Below are positions 36,034-44,048 of a stretch of 64,000 bases of DNA, in pieces. The DNA comes from DASRVA01 sp050732875. Its GTDB lineage: Bacteria; Gemmatimonadota; Gemmatimonadetes; JACCXV01; JAHWKZ01. Within the stretch, counting starts at the first letter, position 1. Each line of letters opens with the position of its first letter. The stretch lies in contig JBOHRQ010000001.1 in assembly GCA_050732875.1 (NCBI GenBank), forward strand, positions 1-64,000. The letters run 5' to 3'. The position numbers and the translations under genes are program-made. A model generated the notes under the pieces. That model made no database searches, was not told the origin of the DNA, and worked only from the letters and a program-made list of their open reading frames with translations.

Positions 36034-37140
36034 TCAGCGACCCGCCGGAGCGGCGAGATCGAGCGCGGCGAGGTGAGTGTCGGCCTCCCGGCCCAGCACG
36101 ACGCGCCGGCCGAGCTCCGCCGAGCGGTAGCAGGCGGCCACGACCTCCAGTCCGGCCCGCGCCTCCTCGAGCGAGACCGGGGGGGCGCCGCCCTCGGCGA
36201 TCGCAGCCAGCGTCTGCGCGAGCAACCTGCGGGTGGCGCTCCGTCGCGGCCGGCGTCCGTTCCGCGCGAGCGTCCTCCGGCGATCGCCTTCTTCGCACCA
36301 GGCCAGACCCGAGGCGCCGAGCTCCAGGCGGAGCACAGGACGCGGGCCCTCCAGGCCGGCGATCAGTCGCGCCCTTCCCCCGTAGGAGGCGAAGATGGAG
36401 GCCGTCTCGGTGTCGGCGCGAAGCTCGAGGTAACGAGTGCGCCCGGGATGGATCCGGCTCAGCGCGAGATGCGCCAGGCGGCCGGCCGAGAAATCCAACG
36501 TAGCGACCACCACCGCATCGGACCCCGGTCGTCCGCCCGCCGAGCCGATCGACGCCACGACACCGGCGGGTCGTTCGCCGAAGAGGGCGAGCGTGAGGTC
36601 CACCAGATGGACGCCGGCCTCGAAGAGCGTGCGGCGCAAGAGACGGCCGCGCCAGCCGGCCTCGGTCCCGGGAGGACGGCCGAAGAGCTGGCGGGCGTCC
36701 ACGAGGCGGACCGGCCCGCGCTCCGCCACGGCCGTCAGGACGGCCTCGAAGATCGGCATCAACCGGAACTCGTGATTCGGCACGACGACGCGCTCGCTGC
36801 GGCGGGCCGCCTCGGCGATCCTATCGACCTCGACCAGGCTCCCGGCGAGCGGCTTCTCGCAGATCACGTGCGCGCCGGACTCGACGCAGGCGATGACGTG
36901 CCCGGCATGGAGCGCGGGGGGGGTAGCGACGACGACGACCTCGGGCCGCGATTTCGCCAGCAGCTCCTCGAGCGTCTCGAACCCGGGAATTCCCCATCGC
37001 TCACCGGCGCGCGCCCGTCGCTCGGGGTCGGGATCGCACGCGCCGACGACCGTGACGTCCGACATGCCCGCCAGAGCCGGCAGATGGATCCCGAGGCCCG
37101 CTTCGCCGAGGCCCATGACCGCGATGCGCCGGGTCGACAT
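36034..37140 (-). CDS. Gfo/Idh/MocA-family oxidoreductase
   Basis: 368 residues. RIAVMGLGEAGLGIHLPAL is the dinucleotide-binding turn, VVVVATPPALHAGHV the second strand, and CEKPLAGSLVEVD carries the catalytic Lys. GVHLVDLTLALFG supplies the conserved His/Asp of the substrate domain. About 40 residues longer than its relative at 25244 and only distantly similar. It lies alone on the minus strand between two plus-strand genes, 60 nt from the divergent methyltransferase and 17 nt from the convergent GT2. Likely acts on a nucleotide sugar or inositol-like substrate. Confidence 0.87.
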   Translation of the reverse strand: MSTRRIAVMGLGEAGLGIHLPALAGMSDVTVVGACDPDPERRARAGERWGIPGFETLEELLAKSRPEVVVVATPPALHAGHVIACVESGAHVICEKPLAGSLVEVDRIAEAARRSERVVVPNHEFRLMPIFEAVLTAVAERGPVRLVDARQLFGRPPGTEAGWRGRLLRRTLFEAGVHLVDLTLALFGERPAGVVASIGSAGGRPGSDAVVVATLDFSAGRLAHLALSRIHPGRTRYLELRADTETASIFASYGGRARLIAGLEGPRPVLRLELGASGLAWCEEGDRRRTLARNGRRPRRSATRRLLAQTLAAIAEGGAPPVSLEEARAGLEVVAACYRSAELGRRVVLGREADTHLAALDLAAPAGR

Positions 37141-37200
37141 GATCGAAGGCCTAAGGCATCCTCCCGGCCGCTGTCAAGCGCGATCGCACGGCGGTGACCG

Positions 37201-38022
37201 ATGGGACGCGAGCGATCGCCGCGGATCTTCGAGCCCGGGTACTACGACCGGCTTCGCGAGATCGAGCGCCGCCACTGGTGGTCGCGGGGCATGCGCCGCG
37301 CCATGGCCGCACTGCTGGAGCCGCATCTGGCGAAGGCCGGCCCGCTGCGTGTGCTCGACGCCGGCTGCGGAACAGGCGTGCATCTGGAGTCGGCCCGTCG
37401 CTGGCGACTCGCGGGGCCGCCCGTGGGTCTCGATATCGCGCCCGAGGCGATCGAACACGCGGGCACGCGGGGCATCGCATCCCTGGTCCGCGGTGACGCC
37501 TCGGAGCTTCCTTTCCGAGCGGGCGCCTTCGACCTGGTCCTCTGCGTCGATACGATCCAGCACCTCTCGCCAGGCGCCGCCGGCCGTGTCGTCGCCGAGA
37601 TCCGGCGGGTGCTCCGACCGGGTGGCCTCGTCTACCTGCGCACGAACTCCGCGCTCGGGCACGCGCCCTTGCGTGGCATCGATCCCGAGCGCTACCGGCG
37701 CTACGACGTCCCGTCGGTGGTCGCGCTCGTCGAGACGGCCGGTCTCGAAGTCCTCCGGGCGACGTACCTGAACGCCGTTCCGGGGATGTGGGGCGCTCTG
37801 CTCGAGCGCATGCGCGGGCCTCGCGAGGCGCCGCCAGGAGGTCCGGCGCTCTCGATACGGCCCTACCCCGGGTGGCTGACCTGGCTGGATCGGGGCCTCG
37901 GCGCCGTGCTGAGCGGCGAGGCCTTACTCCTCGGCCGGCTCGGCCTCGATCTGCCGTTCGGTCACTCCACCGCGACGGTCGCCCGCCGCCCCGGGCTTGA
38001 TCCCGGCTCCGCCGGTTCCTAG
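37201..38022 (+). CDS. Class I SAM-dependent methyltransferase
   Basis: 273 residues. HWWSRGMRRAMAALLE precedes motif I LRVLDAGCGTGVHLESA, then VGLDIAPEAIE, LVLCVDTIQHL and RVLRPGGLVYLRTNSA, a common arrangement in methyltransferases of polysaccharide loci. The C-terminus (from about 225) has a hydrophobic stretch but no clear transmembrane helix. ATG 37201 has GTGACCG just before it, a weak ribosome binding site. It precedes the DegT-like gene by 103 nt, enough for a promoter, so it may not belong to that operon. Confidence 0.84.
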   Translation: MGRERSPRIFEPGYYDRLREIERRHWWSRGMRRAMAALLEPHLAKAGPLRVLDAGCGTGVHLESARRWRLAGPPVGLDIAPEAIEHAGTRGIASLVRGDASELPFRAGAFDLVLCVDTIQHLSPGAAGRVVAEIRRVLRPGGLVYLRTNSALGHAPLRGIDPERYRRYDVPSVVALVETAGLEVLRATYLNAVPGMWGALLERMRGPREAPPGGPALSIRPYPGWLTWLDRGLGAVLSGEALLLGRLGLDLPFGHSTATVARRPGLDPGSAGS

Positions 38023-38125
38023 CTTTTTTCGCGCCGCGGCGTGGGTCCGGCAACGTCCCGGCGTTTTTCTTCTCTCGACCGTCCGCGCCCCGCTCGGGGC
38101 CCTTCGTCGAACTTCAGGAAGCGCG

Positions 38126-39361
38126 ATGGACGCCATGCCCGCCATGCCGCACGAGCCTGCCGTGGGCTCGTCCCGCGCCCGGATCGGCGTCGGGGGCTTC
38201 CGCCTGGACGAGCGCGCGCGCGAGCTCGTCCTGGAAGTCCTGGAGAGCAACCGCTTGACCGCGGGTCCCATGATGGCGCGCTTCGAGCGTGAGATCGCGC
38301 GGCTCCACCAGCGCCGGTACGCCCTCATGTGCAACAGCGGTACCAGCGCCCTCCACATCGCTCTCGCGGCGCTGAGGGAGATGGACGGCTGGGAGGACGG
38401 AGACGAGGTGCTGGTTCCGGCGGTCACCTTCGTGGCCACCGCCAACGTCGTCCTCCACAACGGCCTGCGGCCCGTCTTCGTCGATGTCGAGCGCGACCGC
38501 TTCATGCTGGATCCGGACAGGATCGAAGAGAGAATCACGGACCGCACTCGGGCGATCATGCCCGTCCACATCGGCGGTTGCCCCTGCGCGATGGACCCGA
38601 TCATGGAATTCAGCCGGCGTCGAGGGCTCAGGGTCGTCGAAGACTCGGCGGAAACGATGTTCGCCCGTTACCGCGGCCGCCCGGTGGGTTCGTTCGGCGA
38701 GGTCGGATGTTTCTCGACCTATGCCGCCCACGTGATCACGACGGGCGTGGGCGGGCTCTGCACCACCGACGATGCCAGGCTCCTCTCGATCATGCAGAGC
38801 CTCATGAATCACGGCCGGGACGCCGCGTACGTGAGGATCGACGACGACCAGGAAGTCGAGGGCCAGGAGCTGTTCGACATCGTCGAGCGCCGGTTCTCGT
38901 TCGTCCGGCTCGGCCACAGCTTCCGCTGCACGGAGCTGGAGGCCGCCATCGGGGTCGCCCAGCTGGAGCGGTGGGAGGGCGACTGGAAGCGACGCCGCGC
39001 CAACGCCGAGCGACTCGGCGCGGGGTTGGCTCCTCTGCGGGACCGGCTCCAGCTCCCCACCCCCCGGCCCGAAGCCGAGCACGCCTGGATGTTCTACCCG
39101 ATGGTCGTCACCGACCCGTCGATCGATCGGGCCGATCTGGTGCACCATCTGGAGGCTCGCGGGATCGAGACGCGCTATCTCCTGCCGCTCATCAATCAGC
39201 CCGTGTATCGCGCTCTGTACGGCGACATGGAAGCGGAATACCCCGTCGCGGCGATGCTGAACGAGAGAGCCTTCTACATCGGTTGTCACGTCGAGATGAC
39301 CGACGCGGACGCCGATCATGTGATCGAGTCCATCCACGAGTTCTTCGACCGTCGGCCGTGA
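38126..39361 (+). CDS. DegT/DnrJ/EryC1-fold PLP enzyme with His in place of the catalytic Lys
   Basis: 411 residues. Fold-type I sugar enzyme: CNSGTSALHIAL (PLP phosphate site), VLVPAVTFVATAN, VEDSAETM (D173 binds the PLP ring N). In the segment that normally reads K-x-L-T-T-G-E-G-G, this protein has AHVITTGVGG (201-210), so H202 sits where the Schiff-base Lys should be. That substitution is the hallmark of 3-dehydratases such as ColD and E1, which make 3-deoxy sugars. E1's Fe-S cysteines are absent. ATG 38126 has AGGAAG 4 nt upstream. First gene of five coupled genes. Confidence 0.87.
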   Translation: MDAMPAMPHEPAVGSSRARIGVGGFRLDERARELVLEVLESNRLTAGPMMARFEREIARLHQRRYALMCNSGTSALHIALAALREMDGWEDGDEVLVPAVTFVATANVVLHNGLRPVFVDVERDRFMLDPDRIEERITDRTRAIMPVHIGGCPCAMDPIMEFSRRRGLRVVEDSAETMFARYRGRPVGSFGEVGCFSTYAAHVITTGVGGLCTTDDARLLSIMQSLMNHGRDAAYVRIDDDQEVEGQELFDIVERRFSFVRLGHSFRCTELEAAIGVAQLERWEGDWKRRRANAERLGAGLAPLRDRLQLPTPRPEAEHAWMFYPMVVTDPSIDRADLVHHLEARGIETRYLLPLINQPVYRALYGDMEAEYPVAAMLNERAFYIGCHVEMTDADADHVIESIHEFFDRRP

Positions 39362-40641
39362 TCCCCGCGCCGGACGGCACCACCGCCCCGGCACCCACGC
39401 CCGGGCTCGCCGGCCGGACCGGGTCCGCGGAACCCCCACGGCCCGTTTCCTGCCAGATATGCGGGGCGTCCACGGTCCCGGGGCTCGACCTGGGCCACCA
39501 GCCGATCTCGGACCTGATCGTTTCGGCGGCGGAGCTGAACGAGCCCGAGACCCTCTATCCTCTGCGGCTCCATCATTGCCCGGACTGCGGCCTGACCCAG
39601 CTCGGCTACATCGTGGATCCGGCCATCGTCTACAAGAACTTCCCATTCGTCAGCGGCACCACGCGGACGGCGACCGAGCATCTGCAGAGCCTGCCGCGGT
39701 CGCTCGTCGAGATGCTCGGACTCGACGCCGGCGCCTTCGCGGTGGACATCGGCTCGAACGACGGAACGCTGCTCGAGGCCTACCTGCCCCACGGCGTCCG
39801 CTTCCTGGGCGTCGACCCGTCCGGCGATCCCGTCCGCATCGCGAACGAGCGCGGCATCCCGACCCTGCACGCGTTCTTCGACTCATCGACGGCCGCCTGG
39901 ATCCGGGAGCGGCACGGCCCGGCGAAGGCGATCACGGCGTGCGGCGTTTTCGCCCACGTCGCCAATCTCGAGGGCGTCATGCAAGGTGTGGAAGCCCTGC
40001 TGGCTCCGGGTGGGGTTTTCGCCAGCGACAACCAGTACTGGCTCGACATGATCGAGCGCGGCCACTACGACAACGTCTTCCACCAGCACCTGCGCTACTA
40101 CTCGATGAAGCCCCTCTTCCGTCTGTTCCGGAGCTATGGGCTGGAGGTCTTCGACGTCGAGCGCTCGGATGTCTACGGGGGTTCCATCCGCGTCTTCGCG
40201 TGCCGTCCCGGCGATCATCCGGTCACGCCCCGGGTCGCCGCCCTCGTCGAGGAGGAGGCGGCGGCACGGTTGTACGAACCCGCCACGTGGACGGAGTTCG
40301 GCGAACGTATCGAAGAGCGGCGGCGCGCGCTCTCCGATCGCGTCATGGATCTGGTCCGCAGGAGACGGACCGTGATCGGCATCGGGGCGCCGGCCAAGGC
40401 GGCCACGGTGTGCAACTATTGTCGGCTCGGCCCGGAGCTCGTGCGCTACGTGACGGAGGTGAACCCGCTGCGGATCGGCTTCTACCTCCCCGGCACGCAT
40501 CTCCCGATCGTGGACGAGGAGCGCATGTTTACCGACGATCCCGCGCCAGACGCCGGCATCCTGTTCGCCTGGAACTATCGCGACGAGATCGTCCCCAAGC
40601 TGCGAGGGCGCGGGTTCGAAGGCGAGATCCTCCTGCCGTGA
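39358..40641 (+). CDS. NDP-sugar C-methyltransferase (TylC3/NovU type)
   Basis: 427 residues, three domains: an N-terminal zinc site from C32/C35 and C74/C77 (CQICGAS, HHCPDCGLTQ), a SAM-binding core with AVDIGSNDGTLLEAY and FLGVDPSGD, and a C-terminal domain containing YGGSIRVF and IGIGAPAKAATVCNY. These enzymes add a methyl branch to carbon 3 (or 5) of a 4-keto deoxysugar nucleotide. The active-site HQHLRYYSM motif is present. GTG 39358 overlaps the previous stop as GTGA. Coupled with the DegT/ColD-like enzyme this points to a branched deoxysugar. Confidence 0.92.
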   Translation: MIPAPDGTTAPAPTPGLAGRTGSAEPPRPVSCQICGASTVPGLDLGHQPISDLIVSAAELNEPETLYPLRLHHCPDCGLTQLGYIVDPAIVYKNFPFVSGTTRTATEHLQSLPRSLVEMLGLDAGAFAVDIGSNDGTLLEAYLPHGVRFLGVDPSGDPVRIANERGIPTLHAFFDSSTAAWIRERHGPAKAITACGVFAHVANLEGVMQGVEALLAPGGVFASDNQYWLDMIERGHYDNVFHQHLRYYSMKPLFRLFRSYGLEVFDVERSDVYGGSIRVFACRPGDHPVTPRVAALVEEEAAARLYEPATWTEFGERIEERRRALSDRVMDLVRRRRTVIGIGAPAKAATVCNYCRLGPELVRYVTEVNPLRIGFYLPGTHLPIVDEERMFTDDPAPDAGILFAWNYRDEIVPKLRGRGFEGEILLP

Positions 40642-41543
40642 GCACGTCGGGCGGCGAGGGGACGATACTGTTCGGCGGCAGCGGGTTCATGGGCCCATAC
40701 ATCCTGCGGCAACACCCGGCCATGGTCTCGGTGGGGCGCACGCCGCCGCCGACGGAGAACCTTCACGTCCAGGTGGACCGCCTCGCGGATCTGCGGGCGC
40801 TGCGCGACCTCGAGTTCGACAAGGTCATCTACATCGTCGGCAACACGGATCATCATGCCCTCGAGCGAGAGACCCTCTCCCGGGGAGAGCCGACGGCCTT
40901 CGACTACCACGTCGTCCCGTTCCTCCAGACCATGGAGCAGATCAAGGACCGCCCCATCCGCAAGCTCATGCACTTCTCGACGATCCTGATCTATGACGAG
41001 AAGCGCCTCAGGCTGCCGGTCTCCGAGGACGCGCCGATCGACCCCTACAAGAACCGTTATGTCTTCAGCAAGTATCTGGCCGAGGAGGCGTGCCGCTTCT
41101 ACTCGCGCTGGGTGCCGATCATCAACGTCCGCATGTCCAACCTCTACGGCCCCATCGCTCTCGAACGGTACGACCTCATCCACGTGCTGATCCGGCAGCT
41201 CCTGCGAGAAGGCCGGGGAGAGGTGTGGTCCATACGGCCGGAGCGGGACTTCATTCACGTCGAGGACGCGGCAGAAGGCGTGGTGCGACTGCTCGAGACG
41301 GATTACGAGGGGACCCTCAACCTGGGGACCGGGATCATGACGTCCGTGGGCGAGATCGTGACGCTCCTCGAGGAGCTGAGCGGCTGCCCCATCAACGTCC
41401 TGGACGTCCCGGTCCAGGGTCCGATGCAGTTTCGCGTCGACACGGCGCTGGTCCACCACCTCACCGGCTGGACGCCCGGAATTCCCGTAGCGGAGGGCGT
41501 GCGGAACACGTTCGAGAAGATGAGGGCGTGGCTCGCGAAATGA
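40638..41543 (+). CDS. Extended SDR (NAD-dependent sugar epimerase/dehydratase/reductase)
   Basis: 301 residues. The cofactor glycine motif is ILFGGSGFMGPY, the catalytic pair is YVFSKYLAEE (Tyr-x3-Lys), and RPERDFIHVEDAAEGVVRLL is the usual substrate-domain block. NTDHH replaces the more common NAA strand. Expected to reduce or epimerise a keto sugar nucleotide, here perhaps the product of the preceding C-methyltransferase. GTG 40638 overlaps its stop as GTGA and the next gene begins in an ATGA overlap. Confidence 0.87.
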   Translation: MSTSGGEGTILFGGSGFMGPYILRQHPAMVSVGRTPPPTENLHVQVDRLADLRALRDLEFDKVIYIVGNTDHHALERETLSRGEPTAFDYHVVPFLQTMEQIKDRPIRKLMHFSTILIYDEKRLRLPVSEDAPIDPYKNRYVFSKYLAEEACRFYSRWVPIINVRMSNLYGPIALERYDLIHVLIRQLLREGRGEVWSIRPERDFIHVEDAAEGVVRLLETDYEGTLNLGTGIMTSVGEIVTLLEELSGCPINVLDVPVQGPMQFRVDTALVHHLTGWTPGIPVAEGVRNTFEKMRAWLAK

Positions 41544-42655
41544 GGCTGGGGATCAACGGATGGCGTTTGCATGGCCGGCTTACGGGGGTCGGCCGGTATC
41601 TGCAGAACGTGATCGGGCGCTGGACGCGGGATGTGGTCGGTGACCGGTTCGAAGAGGTCACGCTTTACACACCACGGGCCCTCGACCGGAAGCGGATCGG
41701 CCTTCCCGACCACTTTCGGGAGCGCGTTCTGCCGTCCGACGCGCCGATGCTCGTCTGGGAGAACACCCGGCTCGCCGCGATCGCCGACGACGATGTCGTG
41801 TTCCACCCGTCCTACTCACGCCCGCTCATCTCCCGCGGGCGCACGGTCGTCGTCACCTACGACGCCACCTCACAGCTCTACCCGGAGCTGTTCCCTGTCT
41901 CCGTGCGGCTCTTCTACAACCGTCTCTACGGATGGAGCGCCCGGAGGGCGACCGCGGTCATCACGATGACCGAGACGGCCCGCAACGAGATCGCCGATTG
42001 CTGGGACGTGGACCGCGACAAGATCGAGGTCATCCGTCTGGCTCCCGCCGAGGTATTCCATCCGCTGGAGGACCGCCCTCGTGCGACGGAGTTCGCGGCG
42101 GGCATGGTCGGCGAGGAGGCGCCGTTCTTCCTCTTCGTGGGCAAGCTCTCCGGGCGACGGAACATCCCCGTCCTGATGGAGGGGTTCGCCGGCTTCAAGC
42201 GGCGCACGGGGGCTTCGCACAGGCTCGTCATGGTCGGCCCGGCGACCGGCGAGGCATGGATCGGGGAGCTGGCGGAACGGCATGGGGTGAGCGGGGATGT
42301 CGTGCGCGGACGCTACGTGACCGACGACGAGCTCAATCTTCTGTACAATGCCGCCACCGCGCTGATCATGCCGTCGACGTACGAGACGATCTCGTTCCCG
42401 GTGATGGAGGCTCAGGCCACCGGGACGCCGGTCGTCTGCGTGGACACACCCGGGGCGCGGGAGAACGCGGGCGGGGCGGCACTCTTCGTCTCGCGGATGG
42501 CCGCCCCCGAGCTGGCCGAGGCGTTGGCCCGGCTGGCTTCGGACGAAAGCCTGCGCGCGGACCTCGCCGCGCGCGGTCTCGCCCACAGCCGCACGTTCTC
42601 GTGGCCACGTAGCGCGACAGAGACCCTGGACGTCCTGGCCCGGGCAGCCTCGTGA
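41540..42655 (+). CDS. GT4 glycosyltransferase
   Basis: 371 residues. GT-B: RLGINGWRLHGRLTGVGRYL, VTYDATSQLYPELFP and MTETARNEIAD in the acceptor half; FFLFVGKLSGRRNIPVLME, VRGRYVTDDELNLLYNAA and MPSTYETISFPVMEAQATGT in the donor half. The donor-site E-x7-E is ETISFPVME. Begins ATG 41540 overlapping the SDR stop as ATGA. Similar in layout to the GT4 at 30717. It could attach the branched sugar made by the operon. Confidence 0.9.
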   Translation: MRLGINGWRLHGRLTGVGRYLQNVIGRWTRDVVGDRFEEVTLYTPRALDRKRIGLPDHFRERVLPSDAPMLVWENTRLAAIADDDVVFHPSYSRPLISRGRTVVVTYDATSQLYPELFPVSVRLFYNRLYGWSARRATAVITMTETARNEIADCWDVDRDKIEVIRLAPAEVFHPLEDRPRATEFAAGMVGEEAPFFLFVGKLSGRRNIPVLMEGFAGFKRRTGASHRLVMVGPATGEAWIGELAERHGVSGDVVRGRYVTDDELNLLYNAATALIMPSTYETISFPVMEAQATGTPVVCVDTPGARENAGGAALFVSRMAAPELAEALARLASDESLRADLAARGLAHSRTFSWPRSATETLDVLARAAS

Positions 42656-43935
42656 ACGCCGGCGCGCGCCCGCTGCGCTTCTGCCTGGCCACGACGTTCT
42701 ACCCGCCGCACAGCTTCGGGGGCGACGCCGTAGCGGTGCAGCGTCTGGCGGAGGCCCTGGCTCGGCGTGGCCATGCCGTGCGCGTGGTCCACGACCGCGA
42801 TCCCTACGAGCTGCTCGGCGGCGCGCCGGCCGAAAGCGAGCCCGTGGATGCGGGCGGGGTGGGACGGATCACCATGGGCGGCTCGGCAGCCGGGAAGATC
42901 GACCTGATCCTCTCGCACCAGCTCGGACGTCCGGTCGGGCGCGCGCGCCGCCTGCGCGAGCTGCTCCGCGGCTTCGACGTCGTCCACTTCCACAACATCT
43001 CCCTGCTCGGGGGGCCGGGCGTCCTGCGGTACGGCGAGGGAGTCAAGCTGTGCACCCTCCACGACTACTGGTTCATATGCCCCACCCACATCCTCTGGCG
43101 GATGAACCGGGAGCCGTGCGAGCGCCGCACGTGCCTGCGATGCACGCTCGCCCACGGCCGGCCGCCCCAGCTCTGGCGGCGGACCGGCGCGATCTCCCGC
43201 GCCGCTTCCGAGATCGACGCCTTCCTGGTGGGCAGCGAGTTCGCGCGACGCCGGCACGTCGAGGGAGGGCTCGACGGGCGGATCGAGGTCCTCCCCCAGT
43301 TCGTGCCCGATGACGAGATCGAACGCTCGCCCCGTCCGCTCCGAGCCACGGAGGACGACGGACAGCGCCCCTTTTTCCTCGTGGCCTCGCGGCTCGAGAA
43401 GGCGAAGGGCGTGCAGGAGGCGATCCAGGCGTTCGCGACCTTCCGGGGTGCCGATCTGCGAATCGCCGGCCGGGGGGACTTCGAGCCCCGGCTGCGGGAG
43501 ACCGCGCGTGGAATGCAGCACGTGCGCTTCCTGGGCTGGCAGGGTCGGGACGCGCTACGCGACCTCTATCGAGCCGCTGCGGCCGTGATCGTCCCATCGC
43601 TCTGCTACGAGACGTTCGGCTTCGTGGCGCTCGAGGCGCTCGCCGTGGGCACGCCGGTCGTCGTGCGCGACCGGGGTGCGCTGCCCGAGATCGTTGAGGC
43701 GACGGGCGGAGGCCTGGTCTATGCCGAGCCGGACGGGCTACCGCCTGTCCTCGCTCGCCTGCTGGCCCATCCGGAGCTCGGTCGCGAGCTCGGAGAGCGA
43801 GGCCGGCGGGCGGTCGAACGGGACTTCTCCGAGGCGAGGGTCGTCGAGAGATACCTGGCCCTGGTCCGTGACCTCCTTTCGGGGACGGGGCGCGCCTTGA
43901 ACGCCGATCGAGCCTGGCCGCGTCTCTCAGGATGA
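42652..43935 (+). CDS. GT4 glycosyltransferase with Cys-bearing insert
   Basis: 427 residues. FCLATTFYPPHSFGGDAVAV is the GT4 N-terminal loop; VVHFHNISLLGG and LCTLHDYWFICPTHIL follow, with an insert rich in Cys (EPCERRTCLRCTLAH). Donor half: FFLVASRLEKAKGVQEAI, LGWQGRDALRDLY and VPSLCYETFGFVALEALAVG. This CPTH/CxxC arrangement is common in GT4 enzymes of polysaccharide loci. GTG 42652 overlaps the previous stop as GTGA. Last gene of the coupled set begun at 38126; 113 nt then separate it from htrA. Confidence 0.9.
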   Translation: MNAGARPLRFCLATTFYPPHSFGGDAVAVQRLAEALARRGHAVRVVHDRDPYELLGGAPAESEPVDAGGVGRITMGGSAAGKIDLILSHQLGRPVGRARRLRELLRGFDVVHFHNISLLGGPGVLRYGEGVKLCTLHDYWFICPTHILWRMNREPCERRTCLRCTLAHGRPPQLWRRTGAISRAASEIDAFLVGSEFARRRHVEGGLDGRIEVLPQFVPDDEIERSPRPLRATEDDGQRPFFLVASRLEKAKGVQEAIQAFATFRGADLRIAGRGDFEPRLRETARGMQHVRFLGWQGRDALRDLYRAAAAVIVPSLCYETFGFVALEALAVGTPVVVRDRGALPEIVEATGGGLVYAEPDGLPPVLARLLAHPELGRELGERGRRAVERDFSEARVVERYLALVRDLLSGTGRALNADRAWPRLSG

Positions 43936-43980
43936 CCTACCGGTAAGGACGCCGAGGGGAACCCGATTCCGCCGACATCG

Positions 43981-43986
43981 TATAAT
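43981..43986 (+). promoter_or_regulatory. Consensus -10 box (TATAAT) upstream of the HtrA gene
   Basis: TATAAT stands out in otherwise GC-rich sequence, 63 nt before the htrA start and 46 nt after the preceding stop. No TTGACA-like -35 is found at 16-18 nt; GGGGAACC at 43956-43963 occupies that place. Transcription would start near 43993. Confidence 0.55.
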
Positions 43987-44048
43987 AGAGCGTGGGCCGG
44001 TCGGGATCGGCCGCTCTTCCAGATGATCTGACAGGAGGTTCCATCTCT

